Source: Flavobacterium sandaracinum (GTDB taxonomy: Bacteria; Bacteroidota; Bacteroidia; Flavobacteriales; Flavobacteriaceae). From it: a stretch of DNA of 64,000 nucleotides. Made by a program: the position numbers and the translations under genes. Where the stretch lies: positions 594 to 64,593 of the forward strand of contig NZ_SMFN01000006.1 in NCBI RefSeq assembly GCF_004349135.1, written 5' to 3'. Position 1 is the first letter of the stretch; each line of letters opens with the position of its first letter. Below are positions 1-9,169 of this stretch, piece by piece. The notes beneath the pieces were generated by a model. The model was given only the letters and a program-made list of their open reading frames with translations. It had not been told where the DNA came from and searched no databases.

Positions 1-636
1 GCGGTAGCCGTTGATGATAGTGTAACTACCCTTGAAGACACCACAGTAAGCATCAATGTAACCACCAACGACACCGATATAGATGGAACGGTAGACGCGA
101 GCACCGTCGATTTAGACCCTACTACCGCGGGCATACAAACCACTTTTACTATCGCAGGCGAAGGCAGCTATAGTGTATCGAACACCGGCTTAGTCACCTT
201 CGTACCCGCACCCAACTTCAATGGAACTAGCACGTTGAGTTATACCGTAAACGACGACACTGGAGCCACCTCCAATACGGCAACCCTTACCATCACAGTA
301 AGTGCAGTCAATGATGCGGCGGTAGCCGTTGATGATAGTGTAACTACCCTTGAAGACACCACAGTAAGCATCAATGTAACCACCAACGACACCGATATAG
401 ATGGAACGGTAGACGCGAGCACCGTCGATTTAGACCCTGCTACACTGGGCATACAAACCACTTTTACTATCGCAGGCGAAGGCAGCTATAGTGTATCGAA
501 CACCGGCTTAGTCACCTTCGTACCCGCACCCAACTTCAATGGAACTAGCACGTTGAGTTATACCGTAAACGACGACACTGGAGCCACCTCCAATACGGCA
601 ACCCTTACCATCACAGTAACGGCAGTCAATGATGCG
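1..636 (+). repeat. Two 318-bp near-identical tandem coding repeats
   Basis: The unit starting at base 1 recurs at 319 and begins again at 637 before diverging. The period is 318 bp, or 106 codons, so copy-number change keeps the frame. Copies 1 and 2 differ mainly around 121-132 versus 439-450 and at the last codons of each unit. More copies probably lie left of the window. Confidence 0.95.
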
Positions 637-1977
637 GCGGTAGCCGTTGATGATTTAGTTTCGGGAAATGTAAATACTATCATTTCGGGAAGCGCTCAAA
701 GTAATGATATTTTATCTGGCGATGGAGGTAATATTTGGTCATTATTTAGTAATCCTTCTCACGGTGTCGTACAAATGGAAAGTAATGGAGATTTTAGTTA
801 CATGCCAAATTTGAATTATAGTGGTTCAGATAGTTTTATCTATTCGATGACAGATTCTGATGGTGATACAGATCAAGCAACAGTAAATATAACTATAGTA
901 TTTGCGATTAATGTTTCAAGTATGACAGTAAGTAAAGAAGATCTTTTTATCGATACAAATAATAATGATAAAGTTAATGTAGGTGATTTAATTAAATATA
1001 CCTTTAATATCAAAAACACCGGTAATGTCGATCTTAATAATGTTGTTTTAATTGATAATAACGCGGTTGTAGTAGGTGCTCCAATACCATCATTAGCTGC
1101 TGGAGTGACAAATTCAACAGCATATAGTGCAAATCATGTAATAACTCAAGCGGACATAGATAGCGGATATGTATACAATATTGCAACTGTTTCAGCTACA
1201 TCAGCAAGTGCAAACTCTACGGACCCTACTCCTTGTTCAATTTGTCCAGTTGATCCTACATGTTTGACTTGTACAATAACACCATTGATGCAAGAACCGA
1301 GTATTTCTATCATAAAAACAGCAATGTTCAACGATAGTAATGGAGATGGCTTTGCGCAAGCTGGCGAGACAATTGTGTACAATTTTAGAATTTCTAACAC
1401 TGGAAATGTTACTCTAAGGAATGTTACTGTTACTGATAACTTAGCAGGTTTAGTTTTAATGGGATCTCCAATTCAAAGTTTAGCTGTTGGAGCTACAGAT
1501 AATTCCACATATTCAGCAATTTATACTATTATTCAATCCGATATAATTGCAGGAAGTGTTTCTAATCAAGCAACAGTTACTGCTTTGAGTCCTACAGATG
1601 AAGTAATAACCGATTTATCGGATGAATTGGATGACGACAGTAATAATCCTACTATAGTGAATATACAAGGCTGTATAATCGAAGTGTTTAACGGATTAAC
1701 ACCAAATGGCGGTAATGATAATGAGATTTTTTATATACAAGGTTTAGAATGCTACCCAGATAATAATGTGTCGATTTATAATCGTTGGGGTGTACTGGTT
1801 TTCGAGAGAGATAATTACGACAATTTAGAAAGATCTTTTAGAGGTGTATCCGAAGGAAGACTTACTATCAATAAATCAGAAAAATTACCAGAAGGCACCT
1901 ATTTTTATGTTCTAAGATATAAAGATAGTTCATCAACAACAATTGAAAAGAAGGGCTATTTGTACATAAAACACTAA
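1..1977 (+). CDS. Giant repeat adhesin, C-terminal part (T9SS/gliding type)
   Basis: The reading frame is open from base 1, so the start lies to the left and only the last 658 residues are seen. The first 212 residues are two nearly identical 106-residue cadherin/Ig-like units plus the start of a third; each carries an AVDD...EDT motif near its N-terminus and ends in TLTITV.AVNDA. Two DUF11/DUF7507-like units follow (about residues 300-550, marked by DxNxNxxxxxGD and NTGNV). The last 95 residues are a gliding-motility C-terminal domain (CHU_C, T9SS type B), with NGLTPNGGNDNE, YNRWG and a closing YLYIKH. Such proteins are exported by type IX secretion and act as cell-surface adhesins. The SprF-like gene 43 bases downstream fits the sprB-sprF arrangement. 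The ligand cannot be told from sequence. Confidence 0.85.
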   Translation, partial: AVAVDDSVTTLEDTTVSINVTTNDTDIDGTVDASTVDLDPTTAGIQTTFTIAGEGSYSVSNTGLVTFVPAPNFNGTSTLSYTVNDDTGATSNTATLTITVSAVNDAAVAVDDSVTTLEDTTVSINVTTNDTDIDGTVDASTVDLDPATLGIQTTFTIAGEGSYSVSNTGLVTFVPAPNFNGTSTLSYTVNDDTGATSNTATLTITVTAVNDAAVAVDDLVSGNVNTIISGSAQSNDILSGDGGNIWSLFSNPSHGVVQMESNGDFSYMPNLNYSGSDSFIYSMTDSDGDTDQATVNITIVFAINVSSMTVSKEDLFIDTNNNDKVNVGDLIKYTFNIKNTGNVDLNNVVLIDNNAVVVGAPIPSLAAGVTNSTAYSANHVITQADIDSGYVYNIATVSATSASANSTDPTPCSICPVDPTCLTCTITPLMQEPSISIIKTAMFNDSNGDGFAQAGETIVYNFRISNTGNVTLRNVTVTDNLAGLVLMGSPIQSLAVGATDNSTYSAIYTIIQSDIIAGSVSNQATVTALSPTDEVITDLSDELDDDSNNPTIVNIQGCIIEVFNGLTPNGGNDNEIFYIQGLECYPDNNVSIYNRWGVLVFERDNYDNLERSFRGVSEGRLTINKSEKLPEGTYFYVLRYKDSSSTTIEKKGYLYIKH

Positions 1978-2020
1978 ATAGAGTAGGTGCAATTGTATAA
2001 AAAAATATCTAAAAAAAAAC

Positions 2021-2956
2021 ATGGAGATGAAAACAAAATTATCACTTTTACTACTACTTGCTTTAGTATTAGTAAGCTACGGCCAACAAGATTCGCAATA
2101 TTCACAATATATGTATAACACAATTGCTGTCAATCCGGCATATGCGGGTTCGAGGGAATCGATGAGTATCTTTGTATTACATAGAACACAATGGACAGGT
2201 TTTGATGGTGCGCCAGTCACAAATGTAGCATCTATTAGTGCGCCTATTAACGAAAGTAAGGTTGGTATAGGAGTTTCGTTTGTTAATGATAGAATAGGGC
2301 CTTCAGAGGAAAGTACCATTAGTGCAGATTTCTCGTATACTATTCCAATTTCATATAGTTATAAGTTAGCTTTTGGGTTAAAAGCAACCGCGAATTTATT
2401 AAATATTGACTTTACAAAATTAAATATAAGAGATTTAAATGATTATCAGTTTGATAGCAACATAGATAATAAGTTCTCACCGAATGTGGGAGTAGGTTTG
2501 TATTTATATTCAGACACAAGCTATTTAGGCCTCTCAGCGCCAAATTTGTTACAAACGAAGTATTTTGATAGATCAGCTGGAACTACCAATAGCAGTCATG
2601 TTGCCATTGAGCGAGTTCATTTTTATTTGATAGGAGGCCATGTAATAGATATGAATTACAGAGTTAAATTTAAGCCTACAATACAAGCCTCATTAGTACA
2701 AGGAGCACCATTACAAGTAAATCTATCTGCAAATTTCGTGATGAACGATAAGTTTGTTGCCGGGCTTTCTTATCGTTTGAGTGCTGCTGTTAGTGCAATG
2801 GTTGGATTCCAAACTAGTAGATCTTGGTTTTTTGGCTACTCCTATGATCTAGAAACTACTCGATTGTCCAATTATAACTCAGGTTCTCATGAAATATTTA
2901 TGAGGTTTGAAGTGTTTAACCGATTCAATCAAATGAGTTCTCCGCGGTTCTTTTAA
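2021..2956 (+). CDS. PorP/SprF family type IX secretion-associated membrane protein
   Basis: This 311-residue protein has an N-terminal signal peptide (hydrophobic leucine run, then SYGQQ) and the family opening QYSQYMYN..AVNPAYAG. The rest is predicted beta-barrel, ending with an aromatic residue. PorP/SprF proteins sit in the outer membrane and are needed for secretion or surface attachment of type B T9SS cargo. SprF pairs with SprB in Flavobacterium johnsoniae. It lies directly after the adhesin and 11 bases before the OmpA gene, so the three probably form one operon. A second ATG six bases in (residue 3) is an equally good start. Confidence 0.9.
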   Translation: MEMKTKLSLLLLLALVLVSYGQQDSQYSQYMYNTIAVNPAYAGSRESMSIFVLHRTQWTGFDGAPVTNVASISAPINESKVGIGVSFVNDRIGPSEESTISADFSYTIPISYSYKLAFGLKATANLLNIDFTKLNIRDLNDYQFDSNIDNKFSPNVGVGLYLYSDTSYLGLSAPNLLQTKYFDRSAGTTNSSHVAIERVHFYLIGGHVIDMNYRVKFKPTIQASLVQGAPLQVNLSANFVMNDKFVAGLSYRLSAAVSAMVGFQTSRSWFFGYSYDLETTRLSNYNSGSHEIFMRFEVFNRFNQMSSPRFF

Positions 2957-2967
2957 ATCCAACTACT

Positions 2968-4905
2968 ATGAAAATCAATAGACTAGTTTTTTATATAATT
3001 TTGGGAATAAATACCATGATAGTGTGTGCCCAAAAAACAAAAATCTTAGATGCAGATAAGCAATATGATAAGGCAGCTTATATTGATGCTATTGCTATAT
3101 ATGAACAAGTTGCGGAAAAAGGGTATAAGGATGAAAAAATGTTTCAGCGACTAGGTAATGCCTATTATTTTAATGCAGATTTGATTCATGCTGCTAAATG
3201 GTACAAACAACTTTTTGATTTGAATCAAAATCAAGAATCTGAATATTTATATCGATATTCACAAACCTTAAAATCAATAGGTGATTATGATAAGTCGGAT
3301 AAAGTACTAGCCGTATTTAGGCAAAAAGCTATCAATGAACAAAGAGCAAAGTGGTCCGATTTAAAAAGGAATTACCTCCAAGAAATTAAAGCTAATTCAG
3401 GCAGGTACGAGATTGAAAATGCCGTAATTAATAGCAAATTTTCAGATTATGGTAGCGCTTTTTATAATAATAAACTGGTATTCGCTTCTGCCAGGGATAC
3501 TGCACGAACAGCTAGCGAATTATATAAATGGAATAACCAATCGTACACTAACTTGTACAGTTCGGAGATAACTTTAGAGGGAACTCTAAGCGAACCCAAA
3601 AGATTTAGCAAAAGCATAAATTCAAAATTTCATGAATCTACTCCAATTTTTACCAAAGATGGTAGAACGATGTATTTTACTAGGAATAATTATTTAAACG
3701 GAAAGATAGGTAAAAACAGCGAAAAAATTACTTTGCTAAAATTATACAGAGCTAGTTTTGAAGATGGTAAGTGGGTCAATACAATAGAATTACCATTTAA
3801 TAGCGATCAATATAGCGTAGCTCACCCCGCTTTAAGTAAAGACGAAAAGACGCTGTATTTTGCATCTAATATGCCTGGTACCATTGGGCAGTCTGATTTG
3901 TATCGAGTACAAATAAATAGCGATGGAAGCTATGGATTTCCTGAAAACTTAGGTCAAGTAATAAACACTGAAGGACGCGAAACATTTCCTTTTATTAGCG
4001 ACGATGGAGAGCTTTATTTTGCAACTGATGGACGACCAGGTCTAGGAGGATTGGATATTTTTGTTGCGAAAATAGAAAAGGACAATACGTTTGCTGAAGT
4101 ACAAAACGTAGGGGCTCCGGTTAATGGTGGCCAAGATGATTTTGGCTTAATTATCGACAGTAATAAGAGAAAAGGTTTTTTTACTTCCAATCGGGAAGGA
4201 GGCAAAGGATACGATGATTTGTACAAATTTATTGAAACGAAAAGATTAAGTTGTGATCAAATTTTAACCTCTAGTGTCGTTGACAAAGAAACGTCGATGG
4301 CTATTTCTCAATCTAAACTATCGCTTTTAGATGAAAAATATGAATTGATTGGACACTATTTATCAGAGGATAATGGACGTTATAAATTTGATGTTATTTG
4401 TGGAAGAACCTATCATCTAAGAGGAGAAAAGGAGGGCTACGAAACAACGGAGGGTACTGTTTATGTACCCAAAAAATCTGGAGAAAGTGAGCTAATTTTA
4501 TCTTTAACTCGCAGAATGATTCCAATAAAGGTAGGTATGGATTTAGCGTTAACATTAAATATACCTGTTATTTATTTTGATTTAAATAAATCGATTATCA
4601 GAGAAGATGCTGCCTTTCAACTTGAAAAAATAGCTCTAGTAATGCGACAATATCCAGCAATCAAAATAGATATTAGATCGCATACAGATAGTCGCCAATC
4701 TGCAAAAAATAACTTAATTTTATCAGAAAATAGAGCGAAGTCCACTTTAGATTGGTTGGTAAAAAATGGAATAGAGCAGAATAGATTAACTAGTAAAGGT
4801 TTTGGAGAAAGCCAACTTATCAATGGATGTTCAGATAATGTAAAGTGCAGCGAAGAGGAGCATCAGGCAAATAGAAGAAGTGAGTTTATTATTACATCTA
4901 TTTAA
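2968..4905 (+). CDS. TPR-PD40-OmpA protein (PorE-like)
   Basis: This protein has 645 residues. Domain order is: signal peptide (to about 22); TPR-like helices (about 30-120); a PD40/WD40-like beta-propeller (about 150-430) with repeats such as LYFASNMPG and LYFATDGRPGLGGLDIF; a carboxypeptidase-regulatory-like fold (about 435-515); and a C-terminal OmpA peptidoglycan-binding domain. The OmpA domain shows IYFDLNKSIIRED, DIRSHTDSR and the NxxLSxxRAxS signature. This architecture matches T9SS periplasmic protein PorE and the OmpA proteins that accompany adhesin/sprF pairs. It probably tethers the adhesin-secretion partner to peptidoglycan. It closes the adhesin-sprF-ompA cluster. Confidence 0.88.
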   Translation: MKINRLVFYIILGINTMIVCAQKTKILDADKQYDKAAYIDAIAIYEQVAEKGYKDEKMFQRLGNAYYFNADLIHAAKWYKQLFDLNQNQESEYLYRYSQTLKSIGDYDKSDKVLAVFRQKAINEQRAKWSDLKRNYLQEIKANSGRYEIENAVINSKFSDYGSAFYNNKLVFASARDTARTASELYKWNNQSYTNLYSSEITLEGTLSEPKRFSKSINSKFHESTPIFTKDGRTMYFTRNNYLNGKIGKNSEKITLLKLYRASFEDGKWVNTIELPFNSDQYSVAHPALSKDEKTLYFASNMPGTIGQSDLYRVQINSDGSYGFPENLGQVINTEGRETFPFISDDGELYFATDGRPGLGGLDIFVAKIEKDNTFAEVQNVGAPVNGGQDDFGLIIDSNKRKGFFTSNREGGKGYDDLYKFIETKRLSCDQILTSSVVDKETSMAISQSKLSLLDEKYELIGHYLSEDNGRYKFDVICGRTYHLRGEKEGYETTEGTVYVPKKSGESELILSLTRRMIPIKVGMDLALTLNIPVIYFDLNKSIIREDAAFQLEKIALVMRQYPAIKIDIRSHTDSRQSAKNNLILSENRAKSTLDWLVKNGIEQNRLTSKGFGESQLINGCSDNVKCSEEEHQANRRSEFIITSI

Positions 4906-5130
4906 TTAACGCTGATAATCAATGCTAACTATTTTAACCGCATTACCTCAATAAAAAGGAACATTTTAGTCAATAGTCTTTTTAGCTCGGGTTTAAAATG
5001 ATGTTAAATGCTGTAAATACATTTTTTTTCCGTTTCCGTTAACGTAATATAGGGCTTGTATACACTTTTTTAGCTGTATTATCCTGTTATTTGATTACTT
5101 AAGTTGCTTTTTCAGTTGGTTCTCTTGTTT

Positions 5131-5449
5131 TTTGCTGATTCAGCTTTGATTTTAGACGTTTTAGCTTTTGATGTGGCGGTTATTGCTTTTTTTTCTGGTG
5201 TTTCAGCTTTGATCTTGGTGGCAGTTTATTTTGTAGATGTTGCTTCTTTCTTTGTGGATTTTGCTTTCACTTTTGTTGCTCTCTCTTTAATAGTTGTGTT
5301 TGCCGTGTTTGCTTTTTCTTTAGCAGTTTAGATTTTATCAGTAGCTGATTTCATTTTTGCAGCTGCGTTTTATTTGGCACGAGTCGCATTTTTAGTTTTA
5401 GCTTTTGCTGCTCTTTTTTTAGCTGTAATTTGTTTGACTTTCAATATTA
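5131..5449 (-). pseudogene. Decayed Lys/Ala/Thr-rich (histone H1-tail-like) reading frame
   Basis: Read on the minus strand, one frame gives about 105 codons made almost wholly of Lys, Ala, Thr, Ser and Glu (for example ITAKKRAAKAKTKN and TKIKAETPEKKA). Three in-frame stops interrupt it, all TAA, each where AAA or CAA would fit. Composition resembles histone H1/Hc1-like or AlgP-like tails of DNA-binding proteins. No ATG was found at the head. The steady composition across the stops argues for a recently lost gene, but low-complexity sequence makes this tentative. The hydrophobic plus-strand frame over the same bases is only its antisense. Confidence 0.45.
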
Positions 5450-5477
5450 CAGACAAAATAATCGAAGAGAAGAATAA

Positions 5478-5500
5478 AAGTGATTTTATTATAATCACTT
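5478..5500 (-). terminator. Terminator of the 5543-8980 gene
   Basis: An 8-bp stem (AAGTGATT pairing with AATCACTT, loop of 7) lies 43 bases past the stop of the minus-strand gene. A T-rich run follows on the minus strand. Confidence 0.6.
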
Positions 5501-5542
5501 AATTTTAAGTTATATCTACTAAAAGTTATGAATAAATCATTC

Positions 5543-8500
5543 TTAAAAGTAAGCTCTTAGTTGAACGTTTCCGGTATGAATGGCTTGGCTTGTTTCGCTT
5601 TTTCGCCCTTGGTAATTCAAGTTGACGTCTAAGAACTGCGTTATGTTTTTTTGTAAAAGCAATCTCCAAGTCAAGTTTTGTCCGGTTTGCAATCCTTCCA
5701 GCATTTGAAACCCAACAGCAGAAAATTCATTTCCTTCAAATTTGTTTTGGTAAAAAGAAACCTCTCCGTTCATTGTGAACTTTTTAGTTCCTGCATACGA
5801 AAAAGCAGTCCCAAAACGATTTTGCAGCAGCGATTCCGAAACGCCTATCTGATTTTCTTTTCTTTGCAATTCATAAAAAAGATCCCAGCTAGTACTTTTT
5901 GAAAATAAATAACTGATTTTTGGAGCCAATTGATAGCCGTTGATGTCAAAGTTTTTCTCGGGGAAATTCTCAGATTCAATGGCGGTACGAATGGTTTTGG
6001 TAAAAAAACCAAAAAGCCAACTTTTTTTATATAAATGATTGTATTGCAGTTGATGGGAACTGTTTGTGGCTTCTTGAGAACCAATAGATAATAAGTTTTT
6101 AGTTTTGTTTTCAAAGTATGAATACGTTGTAGAGTGGTTTTGCTTCCCTCGGTTGTAAAATAAACTGTTTCTTAAACTGGAGTTTAATCCCAGCACGTTC
6201 ACATTAGAACCGCTAAACGGATTTAATTCAAAATTAGCACCGTCATTTCTATTTTTTCTATCGATTATAAAAGCAGTTTGATTATAAAAATAAGAGAGTA
6301 ATTTTTTCAATCCTTTTTCGTTTTGCCATTGATTTGGGCTTAAGGTTATGGATTGTGAGAACTTATTTTGATGTGTTTTTATATATATCCTATTGGGTAA
6401 AAATACGCGAATGAATTTGGCTTGATCTATAAACGGAGCAATTTCAAACTCCTGCAATTCCTGGATCCCATTCCCATTATAATCATTCCAAGTATAAACA
6501 CCTTGTCCCGCGGGAACTTCCAGGTACGTAAATTCCTGTTGTGGAATGCTTCCGGAATTCGTTTCATAAACCGTGGTGCTTTGTATTAATTGATTAAAAA
6601 AACGATCTGTGTACACGATTCTGGAATTCAATGTGGGTTCTTTTTTTCGTGTAGCGTCCACAAATTCTAAGACTCTGTAATTGGCATAGATGGACAAATC
6701 ACTCTTGTTGGTTTGAATCACTTTGGATTTTAGCATAAAAGTATGGGAGGAATTTACACGCTGAATCAAATTTTCGGAACTTCGGGTTTGCAAGCTGTCA
6801 TTGGTTCTTCTAAGATATCCTAATTCTACAAAAACTTTGGTGCTATCGCCACGTCCAGCGTAAAGACCATATTCTGTAAATTTTTGGCTTAAAGCCGTAA
6901 ACTGATTTGTCGTTTTGCTTTTTTCCTGATTGTCCTCTAAGCGCAAGCTAGATCCAACCCAATTTTTATCGAAATGAAAACGCATTTGAGACTGGTTTCT
7001 TAAAAATTTCGAAGACAAAATAGTTGCATCACTTTTTAGGAAACTCCCTTGATTTTGAAAAGTCCAATTTTTAACTTTAAATAATCCATTTAAAACTTGC
7101 CTGCTTCCTGAAAAATTTTCAGAAAAGTCCAATTTTTCAAACTGATATGCGAGCAATCCTTTGTCTTTGGATTTTGAATTTAAGTCCAATTGCAATCCTG
7201 AAACGAGTAGACTTTGATTTCCAATACCCGCAGTACCTAAGTTCCAATCTCTATCAAATTCTATATTATAAATCCGTTCCACTGAACTGAAATTATTCTG
7301 AATAAATTGATAATTGGCAAAAGCATCCATTTTCCATCTCTTAGAAAAAATACGTTGCTTAACATTTATTTTGCCGGCTAAGCCTTTGTTATTTGCATCG
7401 TCGATGGCAGAAAATAAATTTTTATCATTGTTGCTGATGCCAATTTCAAAATCAACAGCTGTTTTTTCATCGGGGTTGTATTTTCCTAAAAAAGTAGCTA
7501 CTTGAACTTTCGTAGGTGCAATCAGTTGGATTATAGGTTCGTAATTCCCTTGAGGAATGCCGTTTATAGGAGCAATGAATTCATAAACTCGGGTTATTGT
7601 TGCTGCATTAGAAAGAATATAGTTCCCGTTTTTTGAGCCTACAAGAGTAAATCGGACATTAAATAATTCCTGTTGCGGGTCATTTGAATATTCGAAAATT
7701 TCAGTCGCATTGCTTATTGTTTTTCGATACAGCACTTTATTTTCAGAGTACGTGTCGGAATACGCAGAAGGCGCAGTCATTAAAGTAGAATTATCTCCGG
7801 CATTGACTAATATTTGGGCTTGTTCAGGAGAAAGATTTTGTTGTAACGGTTGGTTTTTTAAATCGTTTTCCGAATATAAATAGCCACCAAAACTCCATTT
7901 CTTATTTTCATGGGTAGCACCGGCATAGGTTACAAAACGCGTGTAATTCCTATCGGAATATTGGTATTCGATAGCAATTCGCATTTCTGAAGTAATAGTA
8001 AAAAGCGGCGTGAATACAATTTCGCCAGCATTGTAATCTATGATGTAGTCATTGTTTTCACCTCGTTTTAATAAAATTCCATTGACATAAACCCGCTCTG
8101 ATCCAGAAACTACCAGAACATACAATTCACCGTTTTGCCCTTTTAATTTGTACGGACCTTGATTGCCTTCCTGTCCTAGGATATCACTTTTGGCGTACTG
8201 ACCCCTAACCAATGCCGCAGATGCAAAAACATTCGTTTTATTTGATGCGGTTCCAAAGTTGAAATTTGTGGCTAATCCTTGGACTTTTTTATTGAAATTA
8301 AGGAATTGTGTTTTATTGTTTTCTAAAAAAATATCACCAGCACGTATATTCCATTCGTCGCTGAATAATTCCATAAAAATATTGTCAAATTGATCTAATT
8401 TTTGAGAGTAGCCGCCGTCTTGCAGCGGAATATTACTGTCTTGTATCGAGGCTCTCAAACTCACTTTTTCTGAAATTTTTCCTGTGATTTGTAAATCCAG

Positions 8501-8980
8501 ATTGGAGTTCAAAACAGCGTTTTGATTGTTTCCTACAGTCACACCTCGCGTTATACTCCCTGAGGTATTTAATCCGTCAAAAGGAATGTTTTTTTTTACA
8601 TTTTTATTGTCAATTACATATAATTCGTCTAATCCTGCTTCATTATTCACCACTTTGCTGGGTTCGTATATTCGGTATTCTTTAGTCAATAACTCCGGAA
8701 ATTTCAAATACTGTAGCGTGAGAGAATCCGAACCGAAAGCACTGTTCTCCTTTAAAATTAAAGTTCCTTTTTCGAAATTTATGGCAAACAAAGTGCTGTC
8801 GATTTGTTTGCCATTGGCGTCAAGCAATTTAAAAAAACTGGAATTTAAGCTTTGTCTTTCTATATAAATTGTGTCGCGAGAAGGAAGAATTTTTTTGGTT
8901 TTGTACAGCGATGTAGTTTCCTGTGCGTGAAGCCCAGAAAAACAACTGATTATAATCCAGAAAAGTAATTTTTTCAACAT
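5543..8980 (-). CDS. Large outer-membrane beta-barrel protein, SprA-like N-terminal module
   Basis: This protein has 1145 residues with a signal peptide (MLKKLLFWIIISCFSG...HAQ). Residues about 130-330 contain GSITRGVTVGNNQNAVLNS, the pattern NLDLQITGKISEKVSL, RAGDIFLEN and VQGLATNFNFG, which resemble stretches of the T9SS translocon protein SprA as I recall it. The remainder is alternating aromatic/polar beta-strand sequence typical of a large barrel, ending RAYF with a terminal Phe. It is less than half the usual SprA length, so it is not SprA. I would call it a conserved Bacteroidetes outer-membrane protein of unknown function. It appears monocistronic, with its own terminator. Confidence 0.75.
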   Translation of the reverse strand: MLKKLLFWIIISCFSGLHAQETTSLYKTKKILPSRDTIYIERQSLNSSFFKLLDANGKQIDSTLFAINFEKGTLILKENSAFGSDSLTLQYLKFPELLTKEYRIYEPSKVVNNEAGLDELYVIDNKNVKKNIPFDGLNTSGSITRGVTVGNNQNAVLNSNLDLQITGKISEKVSLRASIQDSNIPLQDGGYSQKLDQFDNIFMELFSDEWNIRAGDIFLENNKTQFLNFNKKVQGLATNFNFGTASNKTNVFASAALVRGQYAKSDILGQEGNQGPYKLKGQNGELYVLVVSGSERVYVNGILLKRGENNDYIIDYNAGEIVFTPLFTITSEMRIAIEYQYSDRNYTRFVTYAGATHENKKWSFGGYLYSENDLKNQPLQQNLSPEQAQILVNAGDNSTLMTAPSAYSDTYSENKVLYRKTISNATEIFEYSNDPQQELFNVRFTLVGSKNGNYILSNAATITRVYEFIAPINGIPQGNYEPIIQLIAPTKVQVATFLGKYNPDEKTAVDFEIGISNNDKNLFSAIDDANNKGLAGKINVKQRIFSKRWKMDAFANYQFIQNNFSSVERIYNIEFDRDWNLGTAGIGNQSLLVSGLQLDLNSKSKDKGLLAYQFEKLDFSENFSGSRQVLNGLFKVKNWTFQNQGSFLKSDATILSSKFLRNQSQMRFHFDKNWVGSSLRLEDNQEKSKTTNQFTALSQKFTEYGLYAGRGDSTKVFVELGYLRRTNDSLQTRSSENLIQRVNSSHTFMLKSKVIQTNKSDLSIYANYRVLEFVDATRKKEPTLNSRIVYTDRFFNQLIQSTTVYETNSGSIPQQEFTYLEVPAGQGVYTWNDYNGNGIQELQEFEIAPFIDQAKFIRVFLPNRIYIKTHQNKFSQSITLSPNQWQNEKGLKKLLSYFYNQTAFIIDRKNRNDGANFELNPFSGSNVNVLGLNSSLRNSLFYNRGKQNHSTTYSYFENKTKNLLSIGSQEATNSSHQLQYNHLYKKSWLFGFFTKTIRTAIESENFPEKNFDINGYQLAPKISYLFSKSTSWDLFYELQRKENQIGVSESLLQNRFGTAFSYAGTKKFTMNGEVSFYQNKFEGNEFSAVGFQMLEGLQTGQNLTWRLLLQKNITQFLDVNLNYQGRKSETSQAIHTGNVQLRAYF

Positions 8981-9110
8981 AAATACTATAACTCGAAAGT
9001 ATCAAAAGTAGTATTTATAATTTGATATTCAGAATATGTATTTCTCAGAAAATTTAGATTTAAATAAAGACATACAAAATCTTCTTTGTTCTTTTTTTAC
9101 ATTTTTAAAC

Positions 9111-9148
9111 AAAAAAACGGGGATCAAAATCTGATTTTGATTCCCGTT
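9111..9148 (-). terminator. Terminator of aspartokinase
   Basis: A 14-bp stem (one G-T pair, 5-base loop) spans 9116-9148 just past the aspartokinase stop. On the minus strand it is followed by seven T. Confidence 0.85.
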
Positions 9149-9169
9149 ATTAAAAATGGTATTGCTTGT

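Larger units (their letters stand above)
4906..5542. other. 637-base gap: decayed Lys-rich frame and a terminator
   Basis: No intact gene is seen. The part from 5131 to 5449 reads, on the minus strand, as a lysine/alanine-rich frame broken by stops. A terminator hairpin for the minus-strand gene sits at 5478-5500. Bases 4906-5100 hold nothing recognised. Confidence 0.6.

Noticed and set aside
1..636. CRISPR-like repetition
   Set aside because: The 318-bp repeats are in-frame adhesin domains without spacers.
5104..5331. 75-codon hydrophobic ORF on the plus strand
   Set aside because: It is the antisense of a Lys/Ala-rich minus-strand frame; codons such as TTT and GCT are reversed AAA and AGC. 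No start context or family.
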